Of a DNA stretch of 64,000 bases, positions 21,801-32,190 are shown piece by piece. The stretch covers positions 195,088,214-195,152,213 of the forward strand of contig NC_084795.1 of the NCBI RefSeq assembly GCF_963169125.1, written 5' to 3'. Source of the DNA: Humulus lupulus (Eukaryota; Streptophyta; Magnoliopsida; Rosales; Cannabaceae). Position 1 is the first letter of the stretch, and each line of letters begins with the position of its first letter. A program made the translations under genes and the position numbers. The notes below the pieces were generated by a model. It did not search any database. It saw nothing but the letters and a program-made list of their open reading frames with translations, and was not told the origin of the DNA.

Positions 21801-23154
21801 TTAAAATTTGTGTTGCCGCTGAACAACTTCACTGATAGTACCAACGGAGGTGTTCGCCATTCCAGTAGTTTTTTATTAGCTCTCCATTTAGTTAAGCAAT
21901 CTTGTATGTCCCTGGTGGGATCACCCCTCCACAAGGTATGGCCCTTCCCAATTAGGTCCTAGTATCCCTGCTGCAGTGTCCTTAGTATTTAGAAACACCC
22001 TCCTGAGTACTAAGTCTCTAACAAGGAATTTTTGATCTTTCACTCTGGATTTGAAGTATCTGGCCACTTTTTGTTGGTGTGTTGGTACTCCGAGACTTGC
22101 CTTTTCTTGTCTTTCTTTGATTAAATAGAATGACTCTTCTATTAGTTAACGATTCCTCCCTTGATCACATGTCTCTCACCTATGCGATGGGGAAGGGAGT
22201 TCAACTGGCAACATGGCTTCATAACCAAATGCCAAAGAGAATGGTGTATGGCCCGTTGTTGTTCGAGCTGTTGTTCGATGTGACCATAGGACTTCCGAAA
22301 GTATTTTTGGCTAGGATCCTTTAGCTTGTTCAAGGCATTTCTTCATAGTGTCTTTGATACTCTTCTTCACTGGTTCTACTAGACCATTGGCTTGGGGGTG
22401 TGCTACTGAGGAAAAGCTCTTTGTGATTCCATGCCTTGTACTAAAGTCGGTGAACATATCACTGTTGAATTGAGTCCCATTGTCCGAGACTATCTTCTTT
22501 GGTAGATCGAATCGACATATGATATTCTTCACCACAAAGTCTAAGAATTTCTTCGAGGTGATGGTGGCGAGCGGTTCTGCTTCAGTCCATTTGGTGAAGT
22601 AGTCTACAGCTACAACAACAAATTGGACTCCTCCTCTTCCTGTGGGTAGCTTCCCGATCAAATCATTTCCCCATACATCGAATGGCCAAGGGCTTTGCAT
22701 TTGTGTTAATTCATTAGGTGACGCCCGGGGTATCTTGGAGAACATTTGACACTTGTGGCATCTTCTGACATACTCCATCGAGTCTTCGTTCATTGTCGGC
22801 CAAAAGTATTCTTGCCTTAAATTTTTCATTCATAGGCTCTGCCCCCCCAGTGTGATCTCCACAAAACCCCTTGTGTACCTTGATCATTAACAACTTTGAC
22901 TGGCTTGGTGTAACACACCTTTGCCGTGATAGGGAGTACCCTTGTTGGTATAGGATTCCTTCGACTATCATATATCGTGCAACTTGTATCACAAACTTTA
23001 TTGCTTTGTTCTGATCACTGGGTACTACTCCTTGGTTTAGATAATTAATAATAGGGGTCATCCATGTATGTCCTAACTCAACAGGTAGTGCCTCCTGCTC
23101 GGTTATACTTCTTTCTGCCAGGTATTCCACGGGAACAAAATTTAGGGTGTCCAC
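21801..23154 (-). pseudogene. Tat-3 integrase
   Basis: The zinc-binding region (VHKGFCGDHTGG ... CHKCQMF) is split by a frameshift near 22820. The catalytic core is open from 22829 to 22311: WGNDLIG, VSDNGTQFNSDMF and the Glu region HPQANGLVEPVKKS, so D, D and E are all present. The C-terminal part follows in other frames, with TTGHTPFSLAFGYEA near 22240, LRRVFLNTKDTAAG and GPNWEGPY near 21960, and a stop at 21801. The catalytic triad survives although the frame is broken at several places. It would insert the cDNA into chromatin. Confidence 0.9.
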
Positions 23155-23159
23155 ATCTT

Positions 23160-23584
23160 TGGTACTAGTAAGCTTAGCTAAGCATTAGCATTGCCAGTCT
23201 TCTCCCTCAAGACTTGTGTAATCGAGTATCTCTTGATTTGTTTCAACAATTCCTCCACCTTGTTCAGGTAATGCACCATCCTAAGTCCCTTGGCTTGATA
23301 CTTCCCAAGTACCTAGTACACTACTAGTTGGGAATCGCTAAATATCTCCAGGGATTGTGCATGCATGTCCCAAGATAAGCGCAACCCTGCTAGCAATGCC
23401 TCGTACTCAGCCTTGTTGTTTGAAGTGCTGAATCCAAATCTGAAAGCGTAGTGGATTCGATGATTCTCTAGATTGATCAGTATGATTCATGTGCCTGAGT
23501 TGTGCTCATTGGATGCCCCATCAACATATAGCATCCATACGGGAGTATCTCCTTCCTTTATCATTGTCCTCGGATGATAAGTGA
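23160..23584 (-). pseudogene. Tat-3 archaeal-type RNase H
   Basis: On the minus strand the segment reads MLYVDGASNEHNSGT, then a stop, NNKAEYEALLAGLRLS and FSDSQLVV followed by another stop. This is the same second RNase H domain as in Tat-2 at 12004-12432, in the same place between RT-RNase H and integrase. The D, E and D residues are readable. At least two in-frame stops make it a relic. Confidence 0.85.
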
Positions 23585-24990
23585 TATCAAACTATCCTAA
23601 CTCCACCGCCCATTTGAGTAATCGTCCTGAGGCCTCTGACTTCTGAAGAAATTTTTGTGGCGGTTGATCGGTTATGACTCAGATCGAGTGAGCTTGGAAG
23701 TATGGATTCAACTTCCAAGAGGCGATTACTAAACAGTAGGTTAGCTTTTCAAGAGGAGGATACCTAGACTTTGCACATACTAGCCTTTACTGATAAAGTA
23801 CACAGGGTGTTGTACCCTATTACCTTCTTTCATCAAAGAAGTGCTGATTGCATGCTCGGTGATTGCCAAATAGATGATTAGCACTTCACCATCTATTGGC
23901 TTTGCTAGGATAGGAGGGTGAGCGAGATGTTCCTTCAAGGCTTGGAAATATTCCTCGCATTCCTCGGTCCATTGTATCTTATTGGTGCCCCTCAGTAAGT
24001 TAAAGAAGGGGATACACTTGTCTGTAGACTTCAATATGAACCTACTGAGGGCAGCTACTCTCCCTGTTAATCTTTGCACTTCTTTGATTGTGGTAGGTGA
24101 CTTCATGTCGATCAATGCTTTGATATTCTCGGGGTTAGCCTCGATTCCACGTGAATTGACTATGTATTTGAGAAACTAACCAGAACCAACTCCAAACGAG
24201 CACTTGAGAGGATTTAACTTCATGTGATACTTTCTTAGTATTGCAAAGCATTCATCCAAGTCTTGAACATGCCTTCCAGCTTCTTTGGACTTGACAAACA
24301 TGTCATCGACATATACCTTCATATTTTTGTCGATCAAGTCTCAGAACATGCCATTCACTAAACGCTGGTAGGTGGCTCTTGCGTTCTTCAAGCCGAATGG
24401 AATTACCTTATAATAGTACAATCCCTTGTCTGTTCAGAATCTAGTATGTTCCTCGTCAAGAGGGTGCATACTTATCTGATTATACCCAGAATATGCATCC
24501 ATGAACGAGAGTATTTCATGTCCTGCAATTGCATCGACCAATTGGTCTACTCTGGGTAGTGCGAAGAAGTCTTTGGGGCAGGCCTTGTTCAGATCAGTGA
24601 AGTCCACACATGTCCTCCACCTCCTGATTGGTTTTGGGACCAGCACAGGGTTTGATACCCAGTCTGGGTAGTAGGTCTCCCTTATAAAATCATTTTTCTT
24701 GAGCCACTCGACCTCCTCCTTCAGGGCTTGAGATCGGTCTTTTTCAAGTAGTCTCCTTTTTTGTTGCACTGGTGGGTAGTTTTTGTCCACATTGAGGACA
24801 TGGCTTATCACAGACGGAGAAATTCCAACCATTTCCGTGACCAAGCAAAGACCTCTTGGTTCTTCTTCAAAAATTCTACCAATCGTGCCTTAATTTCCAC
24901 CTTTAGTTCCTTCTCAAATTTGATTACTCTAGTCGGGTCCTCCTCATCTAGTAGGACATAGTCAAGATCTTCGACTGGTCCTATCGCCAT
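23585..24990 (-). pseudogene. Tat-3 reverse transcriptase and RNase H
   Basis: The segment 24844-24434 carries VQQKRRLLEKDRSQALKEEV, WRTCVDFTDLNKACP and FMDAYSGYNQISMHP. A stop follows TRF at 24432. The catalytic VYVDDMFV is at about 24300. The connection (GIEANPENIKALIDMKSP, LTGRVAALSRFILKST) and RNase H-like part (YLAITEHAISTSLMKEG) run to 23780. Stops near 24345, 24180 and 23779 fit Arg or Trp codons lost by C-to-T or G-to-A changes. The RT active site is intact. The RNase H part lacks a clear first catalytic Asp (IIYLAITEHA). Confidence 0.9.
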
Positions 24991-25044
24991 GACGTCATGC
25001 CCAAAGCGAGGATTGATGATGTTGCCCTCGCTTTGGGAAACTTG

Positions 25045-25839
25045 TTACAATAACAAATCTTTGTTAAAAGGAGCTCGCGACTCCAATAGAGTGTTTCCTT
25101 CAATGTCAACTTCCATGTTGTCAACCTCATCTATTCCTTCGTTCCCTTCAAAACCGGTCACCACCATGTCGTTTACGCATGGTCCTTTCTTGGCTTTGAC
25201 CACCAATGCATTATAGCATTCCCATGCTTCCCTTTGGTTACCTTTTATGCGTTCTTGCCCTGCGCTTGTGGGGAACTTCAGAGACAGATGCCAGATGGAT
25301 ATTGTTGCGTGTAATGCCATGAGGAGGGATCTCTCTAGCACTACGTTGTAAGAAAATGAGCAATCTACCTCTAGGAACTCTGTCATCACAGTCTCGTGCC
25401 TAGGGGCATCCTCCATAGTGGCCGATTGCTTGATAGTTCCTGCTGGTGCTAGGCATTCTCCTATGAACCCATATATCACTTGGGAACAAGGTGTCAGGAC
25501 TTTGATTGTGAGCTTCATCTTCTCTAGGGATGCTTTGTAGATGATATCTACTGAGCTTCTCGTATCCACCAAGAATCTCCTCACTCGAGCATTGGTGATT
25601 TGAATGGTAAGGACCAGAGGGTCACTGTGGGGGTACCTCACGTGCCTGACATCATCCTCTGTAAGAGTTAGAGTTTCACTTTCATACTTCAAATATTTTG
25701 GAGACCGCTCTTTGACTACCATGCACTGGGAAGACTCCCCTACCTCATGTCTTAGGGTCCTTTCATATTGCTCACTAGCGTTGTTACTGTTGCCTGCTAT
25801 GTGGGGTCCCCCACATATGGTGTGCAATGTGAAGTCCAC
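25045..25839 (-). pseudogene. Tat-3 aspartic protease region
   Basis: This is a 264-codon open segment of the polyprotein. It has HSDPLVLTIQITNARVRR, then the protease site as LVDTRSSVDIIY, and later FSYNVVLERSLL. Relatives read DTGSS and VVLGRPLL, so the Gly after the catalytic Asp-Thr is Arg here (AGA at 25558-25560, from GGA). A Gly is normally required at this turn, so the enzyme is probably inactive. The segment after the protease is acidic and leads to RT. It is the longest open stretch in Tat-3. Confidence 0.85.
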
Positions 25840-25859
25840 GACCGCTGGCTCCAGTGGTG

Positions 25860-27827
25860 GACTCCTCTGCCTTCGGAACTCTAGATTCTTGCTCGGGGTT
25901 TTAGTCTTGACTCAGTACCTCGAGAGTTTTCTTGATAGTTGGAGAAATTCAGTCTCATCCTTCAACTGTTTGCACTCGTTTGTGTCATTCCCATAATCAT
26001 TATGGAAATGATAAAACTTGTTTTGTTCCTCATTCCTTCTGAGCGCAAGGGTGGTGGCTTTTGGTATGGTACCTCCTGGTATGTTGCCAAGTAAATCTCA
26101 GTCCTTGTTGCAGTCAGGACAGTATAGTTTTTGAACCTGAGTTGGTAAGGCTGATGCTTAGGCTGTTTGTCAGTTGGTTCTGACTTAGCCTTCTTTTCTC
26201 CACTCTACTCTGTCCCTGAGGTGCTCCTCTTCTTACCATTGCCCCCATTGCTGCCCTGAGGGTTTGTGTCATTCTTGCCTGCGTTGATAGTGGTCAGATG
26301 GTTTATGGCCTTTTCTTCCTTCATGATAGCGTCATCTAGCTTCATGTATTTGTCTGCTTGGTCCAGGACCTCTTGCAAGGTGTTGATGGGGTTCCTGTGG
26401 ATGCTATCACACAAGGGACTACGATAAATTATTCCTGTCAAGATGGAAATGAACATCCATTCATATCCTACTGTGGATGCTAGATTTTCTTCTCTCATTA
26501 ATCTTTGGATGTAGTCCTTCAGGGATTCATCCTTCCCTTGCTTTATGCCAGCTAGCTGATTGGTAAAAGCTGGTTGAATCTGTCCGGCATTGAAGACCTT
26601 GCGAAATTCCTTCCTAAACTGCTCCTAGGAAGTGATGGATCTAGGTTTGAATTTCCAATAGCTGAGTCAGAGAGAGTGGCAGGGAATACCCTGCACCTAT
26701 AATCATGCTCCAGACCAAGTAACTCCATCTTATCCTCAAACTTTCCAATGTGTCGCACTGGGTCATCCTTACAGTGTATGTTGGATGTTTCGGGGTCTTG
26801 TACTTCGGTGGTGGTTCAGTAGCTTGGATCTTAGCACTGAAGGGACTCCCACTTCTATGAGCCTGCTTGATATTAGAAGGTTTCTTTGTCATGCCCTGAA
26901 CAACCATGGTGAGTGCATCTATCTGAGCTTGCACTACTGGGGGGATCGTTGCTCCAGGTGGGGTAGATGTCCCTAGCACCCCCACCTGAGCGTTGGTCCT
27001 CCTGTTGATGACTTCCCTAATATCTTAAGGTTGTGCATCTTTCCCAAGCCTATCGAACATGGTATTTGTGTTGTTCATTGGTTCCTTTCCCTTACGGGAC
27101 TGAGGGTGTAGGGGTGGTAGGTCCGCCTTGCTTTTTTTGGTGCGATCTTGCCCCCGAGCCTCTCCTCCTACATTACTTTGAGACTTTGAGCGGCCATTTC
27201 CAATCCTGTCACGCCTCTAAGATGTTTGTCCTTCCTCTCCTGTGCTATTTCATCTATCCCTTGGGTGGGGTCCTTCGGGTTGGTAACACTCTTACTCCGA
27301 GAGGAAGTGTTATTCTTCTTAGTCATGGAGGAGGCCATCTTGGACTGCACCTCTTCATCCTGTCTCTGGGAAAGTGGCTCTGAGAGCATCCTTGGGGTTC
27401 GAATCCTCCCCTAGGACTTCCTATTACTGCTGTCTCGCATCCCAACTGCTTTGGCTCGAGCTTCCCTCATCACCTGAGAAGCAGCTTCAGCGTTAGCTCG
27501 GGCTAACTGGGTAGCTGCCTCCAGGGCCACAGTAGCCTCCTAGTGTCTCCAGTTAGCTTCCTACTCCCCCTTGATCATCCTCTGGACCTGCTCATCTATC
27601 TCTCACTGTTTTCATTCCATAGTCTCCTTTTGGAGGGCAATTTCTGCAGCAAAGGCCTCCTTCCTCGCCAGAAATTGTGCCATCTCCTCCTGATGAGCGT
27701 CTTGTGGATTCTCCGCATCAGGTTGATCTCCAACCTCCACCTGAGGTGCGTTAATGGGATTGACGAGATCCTAAGTGGTGGAAGTCCTGGGATCCATCTT
27801 CTTCGTTTGACTTGGTTTTGGAGGCAT
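25860..27827 (-). pseudogene. Tat-3 gag
   Basis: Gag forms the particle. The start is the ATG at 27827-27825 (MPPKPSQTKKMDPRTSTT), 58 bp after the LTR. An N-terminal Gln/Glu/Ala-rich helix (27750-27430) is followed by a Lys-rich part. The retrotransposon gag domain is broken among several frames around 26760-26200, with FNAGQIQPAFTNQL, ESLKDYIQRLMREEN and NTLQEVLDQADKYMKLDDA readable. The tail has a zinc-knuckle-like FYHFHNDYGNDTNECKQL near 26020-25960; Tat-5 has FYCFHNDYGHDTNEC, so the first Cys is His here. Many stops are present. The homologue is at 47236-49330. Confidence 0.85.
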
Positions 27828-27884
27828 GGTAAAACTTATGGAAATGTGTTTCTTAGTTTCGCTCTCTCAATGAAAGCAACAAAA

Positions 27885-28774
27885 TGTTAACCTGTGAAAT
27901 TGGCCAATGGTCATATGTATGGTATACGACACCTTTTTAACAAGAAAAATATAAATGCATGACAGAGTGCGAATATCTAAGCAAACACACAGAAATTTAT
28001 AGTGGTTCAGTCGTGTTCTGATGAACAATAATAGCCTAATCCACTTAGTCTTTAGTATTGAATCTCTCAGTTGACAATTACAAAGATGAACTGAAGAGTT
28101 CATTCGTCACAAATTTCCCCAGAGTTTCCTCCAAAAAAATTAGTCAAAGAATTCTCCTTTTATGAAGCCCTGGGTCCTTTATTTATAGTACCCAGGAGCT
28201 GTTACATGGTCAGCAAGTCTGGTGATCGGGGTTTGCTACACGATCATTGGGTAGTGGAGATACGTGTCCTCCTCCCCATGAATATGAGATCATGGGCCTT
28301 CTCGTCATTTCTCTGGATCGTTGTTGACGATGCACGATTAAATCCTTCGGGAAAACGCTAAGTCTCGGTATGTCTATGAGACTTAGGTGCTAGGCCCGAT
28401 GACCCTTTAGAGCTTGGGTGATAGGCCTGAGGATCTTTTGGGTGACAGGCTTATTGATTTCAGCTTGAACGAGCGTGAACTTTATCTAGTTAAGTGTATT
28501 TGGGAGTTTAAGCCGACCACCCTATGAAGAAAAGGGTGGGCCGACTATCTCATCTAGTCCTTGAGCATGTCAGGCTGACCACCCGTAAGGGTTGGGGTCA
28601 GGCCGACCACCCCTAGTGGCTAGGGCTAGCCTAGTCGACTTTCATATAGGTCCCAGACCTACCCATTTTTGTTCATCGGCCTTTTTTCAATACTTTGTCT
28701 TTTTTCCATGACTTGTGATGCCACGTGCTGCTTTCTCATTCGCCACGTCATCTCTTGAATTTTGAGGGATAATA
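27885..28774 (-). mobile_element. Tat-3 5' LTR
   Basis: In plus view it runs TGTTAACCTGTG to GAGGGATAATA, 890 bp; the final CA appears mutated. Just to its left, on the minus strand, lies TTTTGTTGCTTTCATTGAGAG. This matches the Tat-5 post-LTR sequence TTCTGGTGCTTTCATTGAGA, so it is the primer-binding side. A minus-strand TATA box (ACTATAAATAAAGG) lies at about 28178-28188. The right end abuts Tat-4 sequence at 28775. Confidence 0.87.
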
Positions 28775-28883
28775 GTATGCCCCAGGGCCATCTCTTATTT
28801 AATGAAAATGGTGTGGACAAAACACCATAAGAAATGTTTTAAGAAAATAAAAATTTCAAGTCCGTCTTTAATTTTTACACGAA

Positions 28884-28917
28884 CAAGTGACCTAAGACTA
28901 CACTCTTTGATCACTTG
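28884..28917. terminator. Hairpin of Tat-4
   Basis: CAAGTGACC pairs with GATCACTTG (one G-T type mismatch). It is the third copy of the palindrome that separates antisense gene and pol in Tat-2 and Tat-3. Confidence 0.5.
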
Positions 28918-28939
28918 AGGTGTAAGACCATCTATACAA

Positions 28940-29371
28940 GTCCAGGATTATGAACAAAAAAGGATGCAAAGCTCAAAGTTTAGTCCTTATCTAGACTCAT
29001 ATAGACTGGGGGTTCAAAACCCAACTCCCAGCAAAAGAAGATGCAAGACTCAAAGCCTTGTCCTAACCCGGATTCGTGTGGTCCGGGAGGTTCATCCAAA
29101 AAAGGGACGCAAGCTAAAATCCCAGTCCTAGCTCGGCCCCATATTGTCCAAAAGGTTCAAATCCCAACTCATAAAAAAGGATGCAAGGCTCAAAGCCCAG
29201 TCCTAACTCGGATCCATATGGTTTGGGGGGTTCAAAACCCAACTCCCAAAAGATTGGTCCAGACCTTACGTGGTTTAGGATAATCTAATCATGGTTCCCC
29301 TAGAACGGTCTAGGACCATTGGAACTTAAATCTTTGGTTTGAAATCAATTAAATTCAGTCTTGTAAATGGT
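28940..29371. repeat. Tat-4 tandem repeats, left part
   Basis: Four units of about 66-77 bp start at GATGCAAG (28963, 29040, 29106, 29180). They share CAAAGCCCAGTCCTAACTCGG and GGTTCAAAACCCAACTCCC. From about 29290 a second unit type begins, with core GGTCTAGGACCATTGGAAC, and continues beyond the solo LTR at 31401. Confidence 0.8.
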
Positions 29372-29376
29372 CCAGG

Positions 29377-31400
29377 TGATGGACCCAAAACGAGTATGTT
29401 TTAAATATTTATAACTCGCAAGCGCACGAATCGTATATGGAATATGGTGTTCGTGTTAGCATGAGATCGAACCCAAAGGAGTTGTCTAAAATAAAAAAGA
29501 AAACTATTTTAAACCAAAATTAATAAATTCTAACCTAGCTCCAAAGATTGATGATAATTTGTGACAATAAAATCTAATAAGAGACAATAATAAAGAAAAT
29601 TAAGACAATAAATAAAAATAAATTAATATTAGAAATCAAGATGGTAAAATAAGATTATTAAGGATTAGAATCCACAAAATATAAGTTCAATAATATTTAT
29701 AAGTACATTGATTCCCAAGTTTTAGTGATAGTTAAAATAAATCAAACTATCATTTTCTAAATAGATTTATAATTTTAAGCACAAATTACTTCTGAAAAGA
29801 TAAGATTTTTCTTTACTTTTCAAAATTCTAATATCAAAGCAATTAGTGTAAATCAATCTAATGAAATAACAAATAAATCAATGAACATTATTTATAAGGC
29901 AAAACATAATATTTTGTTCTAAGCATGGATGTGTACAATTTAATGACACATCTTACACAAAGAATATTATGTTTTTGCACTAATGAAGAACAAACTGTAA
30001 ATATGTGCTAACAATAAAAAATACATGATATTTAAGATGAAAGAAGATATTTGAAGAAGAAAATTCCATAAACTTTGTTGCACAAAATGGGAAATCAACA
30101 TACACAATAAATACTATCTAGTTACAAATTGTTTCATCATCACCTTAATAATCTTATAAAGATTAGAAACTCATAACTAGAATAGAAAATACAAACAAAA
30201 AAATTACAAACATAGATAGGAAAATTTGGAGGATGAACCCCCAAATTTTTCCTCTAAAAACACATAGAAAATTTACAACAAAGAAGAAGAAGAAAAAGAA
30301 GAAGAAGAAGAAAATGGAGAGGTCATGAAAGTGTAGAATGTGTAGTGTGGTATGGTAATCTCCTTTCAAAATGCACACCAAATCCCTTATTTATAGCCAA
30401 AAATGAGTATTAAAAGAAGCAATTTAAATTAATTAAATTGATTAAATTAATTAAGTTAATAATAATATGGCAAATAGGGGTATATTTTAGGGTGTAATGA
30501 TGATGTTTTGGGGTAAAATGTGTAGAAAAGTTTGGGTAAAAAGTGGTATTTTTGGCAAAGGGGACAAAGAAATGTTGTTGGGCTCAAAAAAATGGGGAAA
30601 ATGCAGCATTTGGCTGCTGGGTTCAGCTGGGCTGATGAAGAGCGATGGGCCGTGACTAGCTTTGGTGTTGTTGCTGTTGGAAACTAAAGAGCTGAAGGAG
30701 GCAGGCAATTGGGACGACTGTGTGGAGCAGGGGGCAGAACGTAGGAGCTGCTGGGTGGTAGGAGTGATTGCTGAAGGCAGCTGGAACCGTGGGGCTCGGT
30801 TGGGCCTGAGGAGTGAAGCTTCAGATGGTTCGGCCCAATTGGTGAGGAGGAAGCCCAGGCGCAGAAGGAGCTGGCTGCTGTGGAGATGATAGCAGGCGTA
30901 CAGCTGGGGAGCTTGAGCTGAAGAGTAACCTTGGACTGCTGGGCCAAATTGGGCTGGATTCGGTTGTGGGCTTGGAGAAAATGCCACATTTTTACTTTCT
31001 TTTCCTTGAAATGCCATTTTTTTCTTCATTATTCTTGCTTTTCAAGAGCAAAAATATACCAATATCCCTAACAAAATAAACATAAATTAAATCAAAATTA
31101 AATATTTTCAATTATCCAATAAATCATATTAATTCATTGAAAATATTAATTTAATTTAAAATTTAGTTTCAATAAAACACACATTTTTTTTACTTATAAC
31201 TAGACACAATAATTTAAATAATTAACTACAATATTTTACAACAAAATAACTATAAAAACACACAAAAATATATAAAATCAAAATAAACCCAATAAATTCA
31301 AAATTACTTTAAAACTTAATAAATCAATTAAAAACTCAAGAATTAAGCAACAATTAGCACATAAAAAGTGGTAAAATTACTCTATTTTGTAGAGTTATCA
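29377..31400 (-). mobile_element. Solo LTR inside the Tat-4 repeat array
   Basis: TGATGGACCC to GTTATCA, 2024 bp, flanked by perfect 5-bp duplications CCAGG (29372-29376 and 31401-31405). There is no pol or second LTR. A minus-strand TATA box (GGCTATAAATAAGGG, about 30387-30398) suggests minus orientation. The early motif CTCGCAAGCGCACGAATCG resembles one seen in plant Gypsy LTRs, possibly Athila-type; that assignment is weak. It contains a GAA-rich run (30281-30312). The open frame 31029-30487 (-) is Pro/Gln/Ser-rich and not a convincing gene. Confidence 0.88.
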
Positions 31401-31860
31401 CCAGGCTGTTAGAACCTAAACCTCGGGTTCGAGTTAAGTTAATAAACTAATTTCTACCTAAGTCATATTTTTCACGGTAAAGGTCGTTAAACTTAAGTCA
31501 TGTCTGAAAAGTCCATAACGGTCCAGGCCGTTGGAACCTGAACATCATAGTCAGAACCGATTAAACAGATGACAATTAATAAATCCATAATGGTCTAGGA
31601 AGTTGGAATATGAACCGTAGAGTATGGTTAAACTAGTGGAGTTATATTTGGTAAGTTCAAGACGATCCAGGCTGTCGAGACCTAGACTTTGGTCTTAGGA
31701 CAAAGTAATTATCGTCTACAATTTTTCCTGATGGTCCTCGCCATTGGAACCAGGACTCAACATCTAACCCTAATTCATGCACAGTGGTAAAACACTTAGT
31801 GAATTTATGAGGAAAAATAAATGAATGTACAGCGGGAATCATTGTGCAAAGACAAAAAAC
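31401..31860. repeat. Tat-4 tandem repeats, right part
   Basis: This is the continuation of the array cut by the solo LTR. The units are about 70 bp with core GGTCCAGGCCGTTGGAACCTGAAC, at about 31401, 31523, 31592, 31663 and 31733, each degenerate. Removing the solo LTR and one CCAGG joins the two halves within a unit. Confidence 0.75.
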
Positions 31861-31954
31861 CAATATAATAACACTACAAACAAATAAGAACTTGTCTTAG
31901 ACGCACTTGCACCCATAAAAAAAATATGTTTTACAAAAAAAAAAAAATGAAAGA

Positions 31955-32190
31955 GGGTGCCCCAAATTAAAGTACAAGGGCTTAGGCCTGGGCTTCGTCT
32001 TGGTCTGGGACGTCTGCAGTGTTCTCATCTTGCTAATCCCCAGCAAGAAATTCTGCATCGTCCTTTTCCTTGGCTTCAAAATCAGCCCTCTTCGCAATCG
32101 GGTCTAGATAGAGGAGGAGATTTGTATTTTTATCTTGGAGATGGGCCATGTAAACGACCTCGTCAAAAGCGGCCACCAACAATTCGTTAG
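31955..32190 (-). pseudogene. Tat-4 antisense gene, C-terminal exon
   Basis: Read on the minus strand the frame gives ELLVAAFDEVVYMAHLQDKN, then an acidic stretch (FEAKEKDDAEFLAGD), a stop and an Asp/Glu-rich tail. It joins the coiled-coil exon at 36786-37225 in the same frame once the solo LTR at 32191-36785 and one copy of GTTAG are ignored. The AFDEVVYMAHLQDKNTN stretch is a weak version of the Tyr/Trp/Asn/Phe signature in the other antisense genes, with the Trp replaced. Confidence 0.6.

Larger units (their letters stand above)
15840..28774 (-). mobile_element. Tat-3, nearly complete Tat-lineage Gypsy element
   Basis: About 12.9 kb. On the minus strand: 5' LTR (28774-27885), primer site, gag (from 27827), protease, RT-RNase H, aRNH, integrase (to 21801), an 86-bp tandem array, a hairpin, the antisense gene on the plus strand (16593-19957), polypurine tract and a truncated 3' LTR (16135-15840). 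The order matches the Tat lineage. The left LTR lacks about 600 bp, so the left junction to Tat-2 is a deletion or recombination and not a clean insertion. Confidence 0.92.

Noticed and set aside
27033..27890. Plus-strand frames near the Tat-3 gag start
   Set aside because: They are antisense shadows of gag, whose minus-strand start at 27827 fits the LTR and primer site.
30487..31029. 180-codon minus-strand frame as a host gene
   Set aside because: It is Pro/Gln/Ser-rich, lies wholly in a solo LTR, and shows no domain; it looks like a chance frame.
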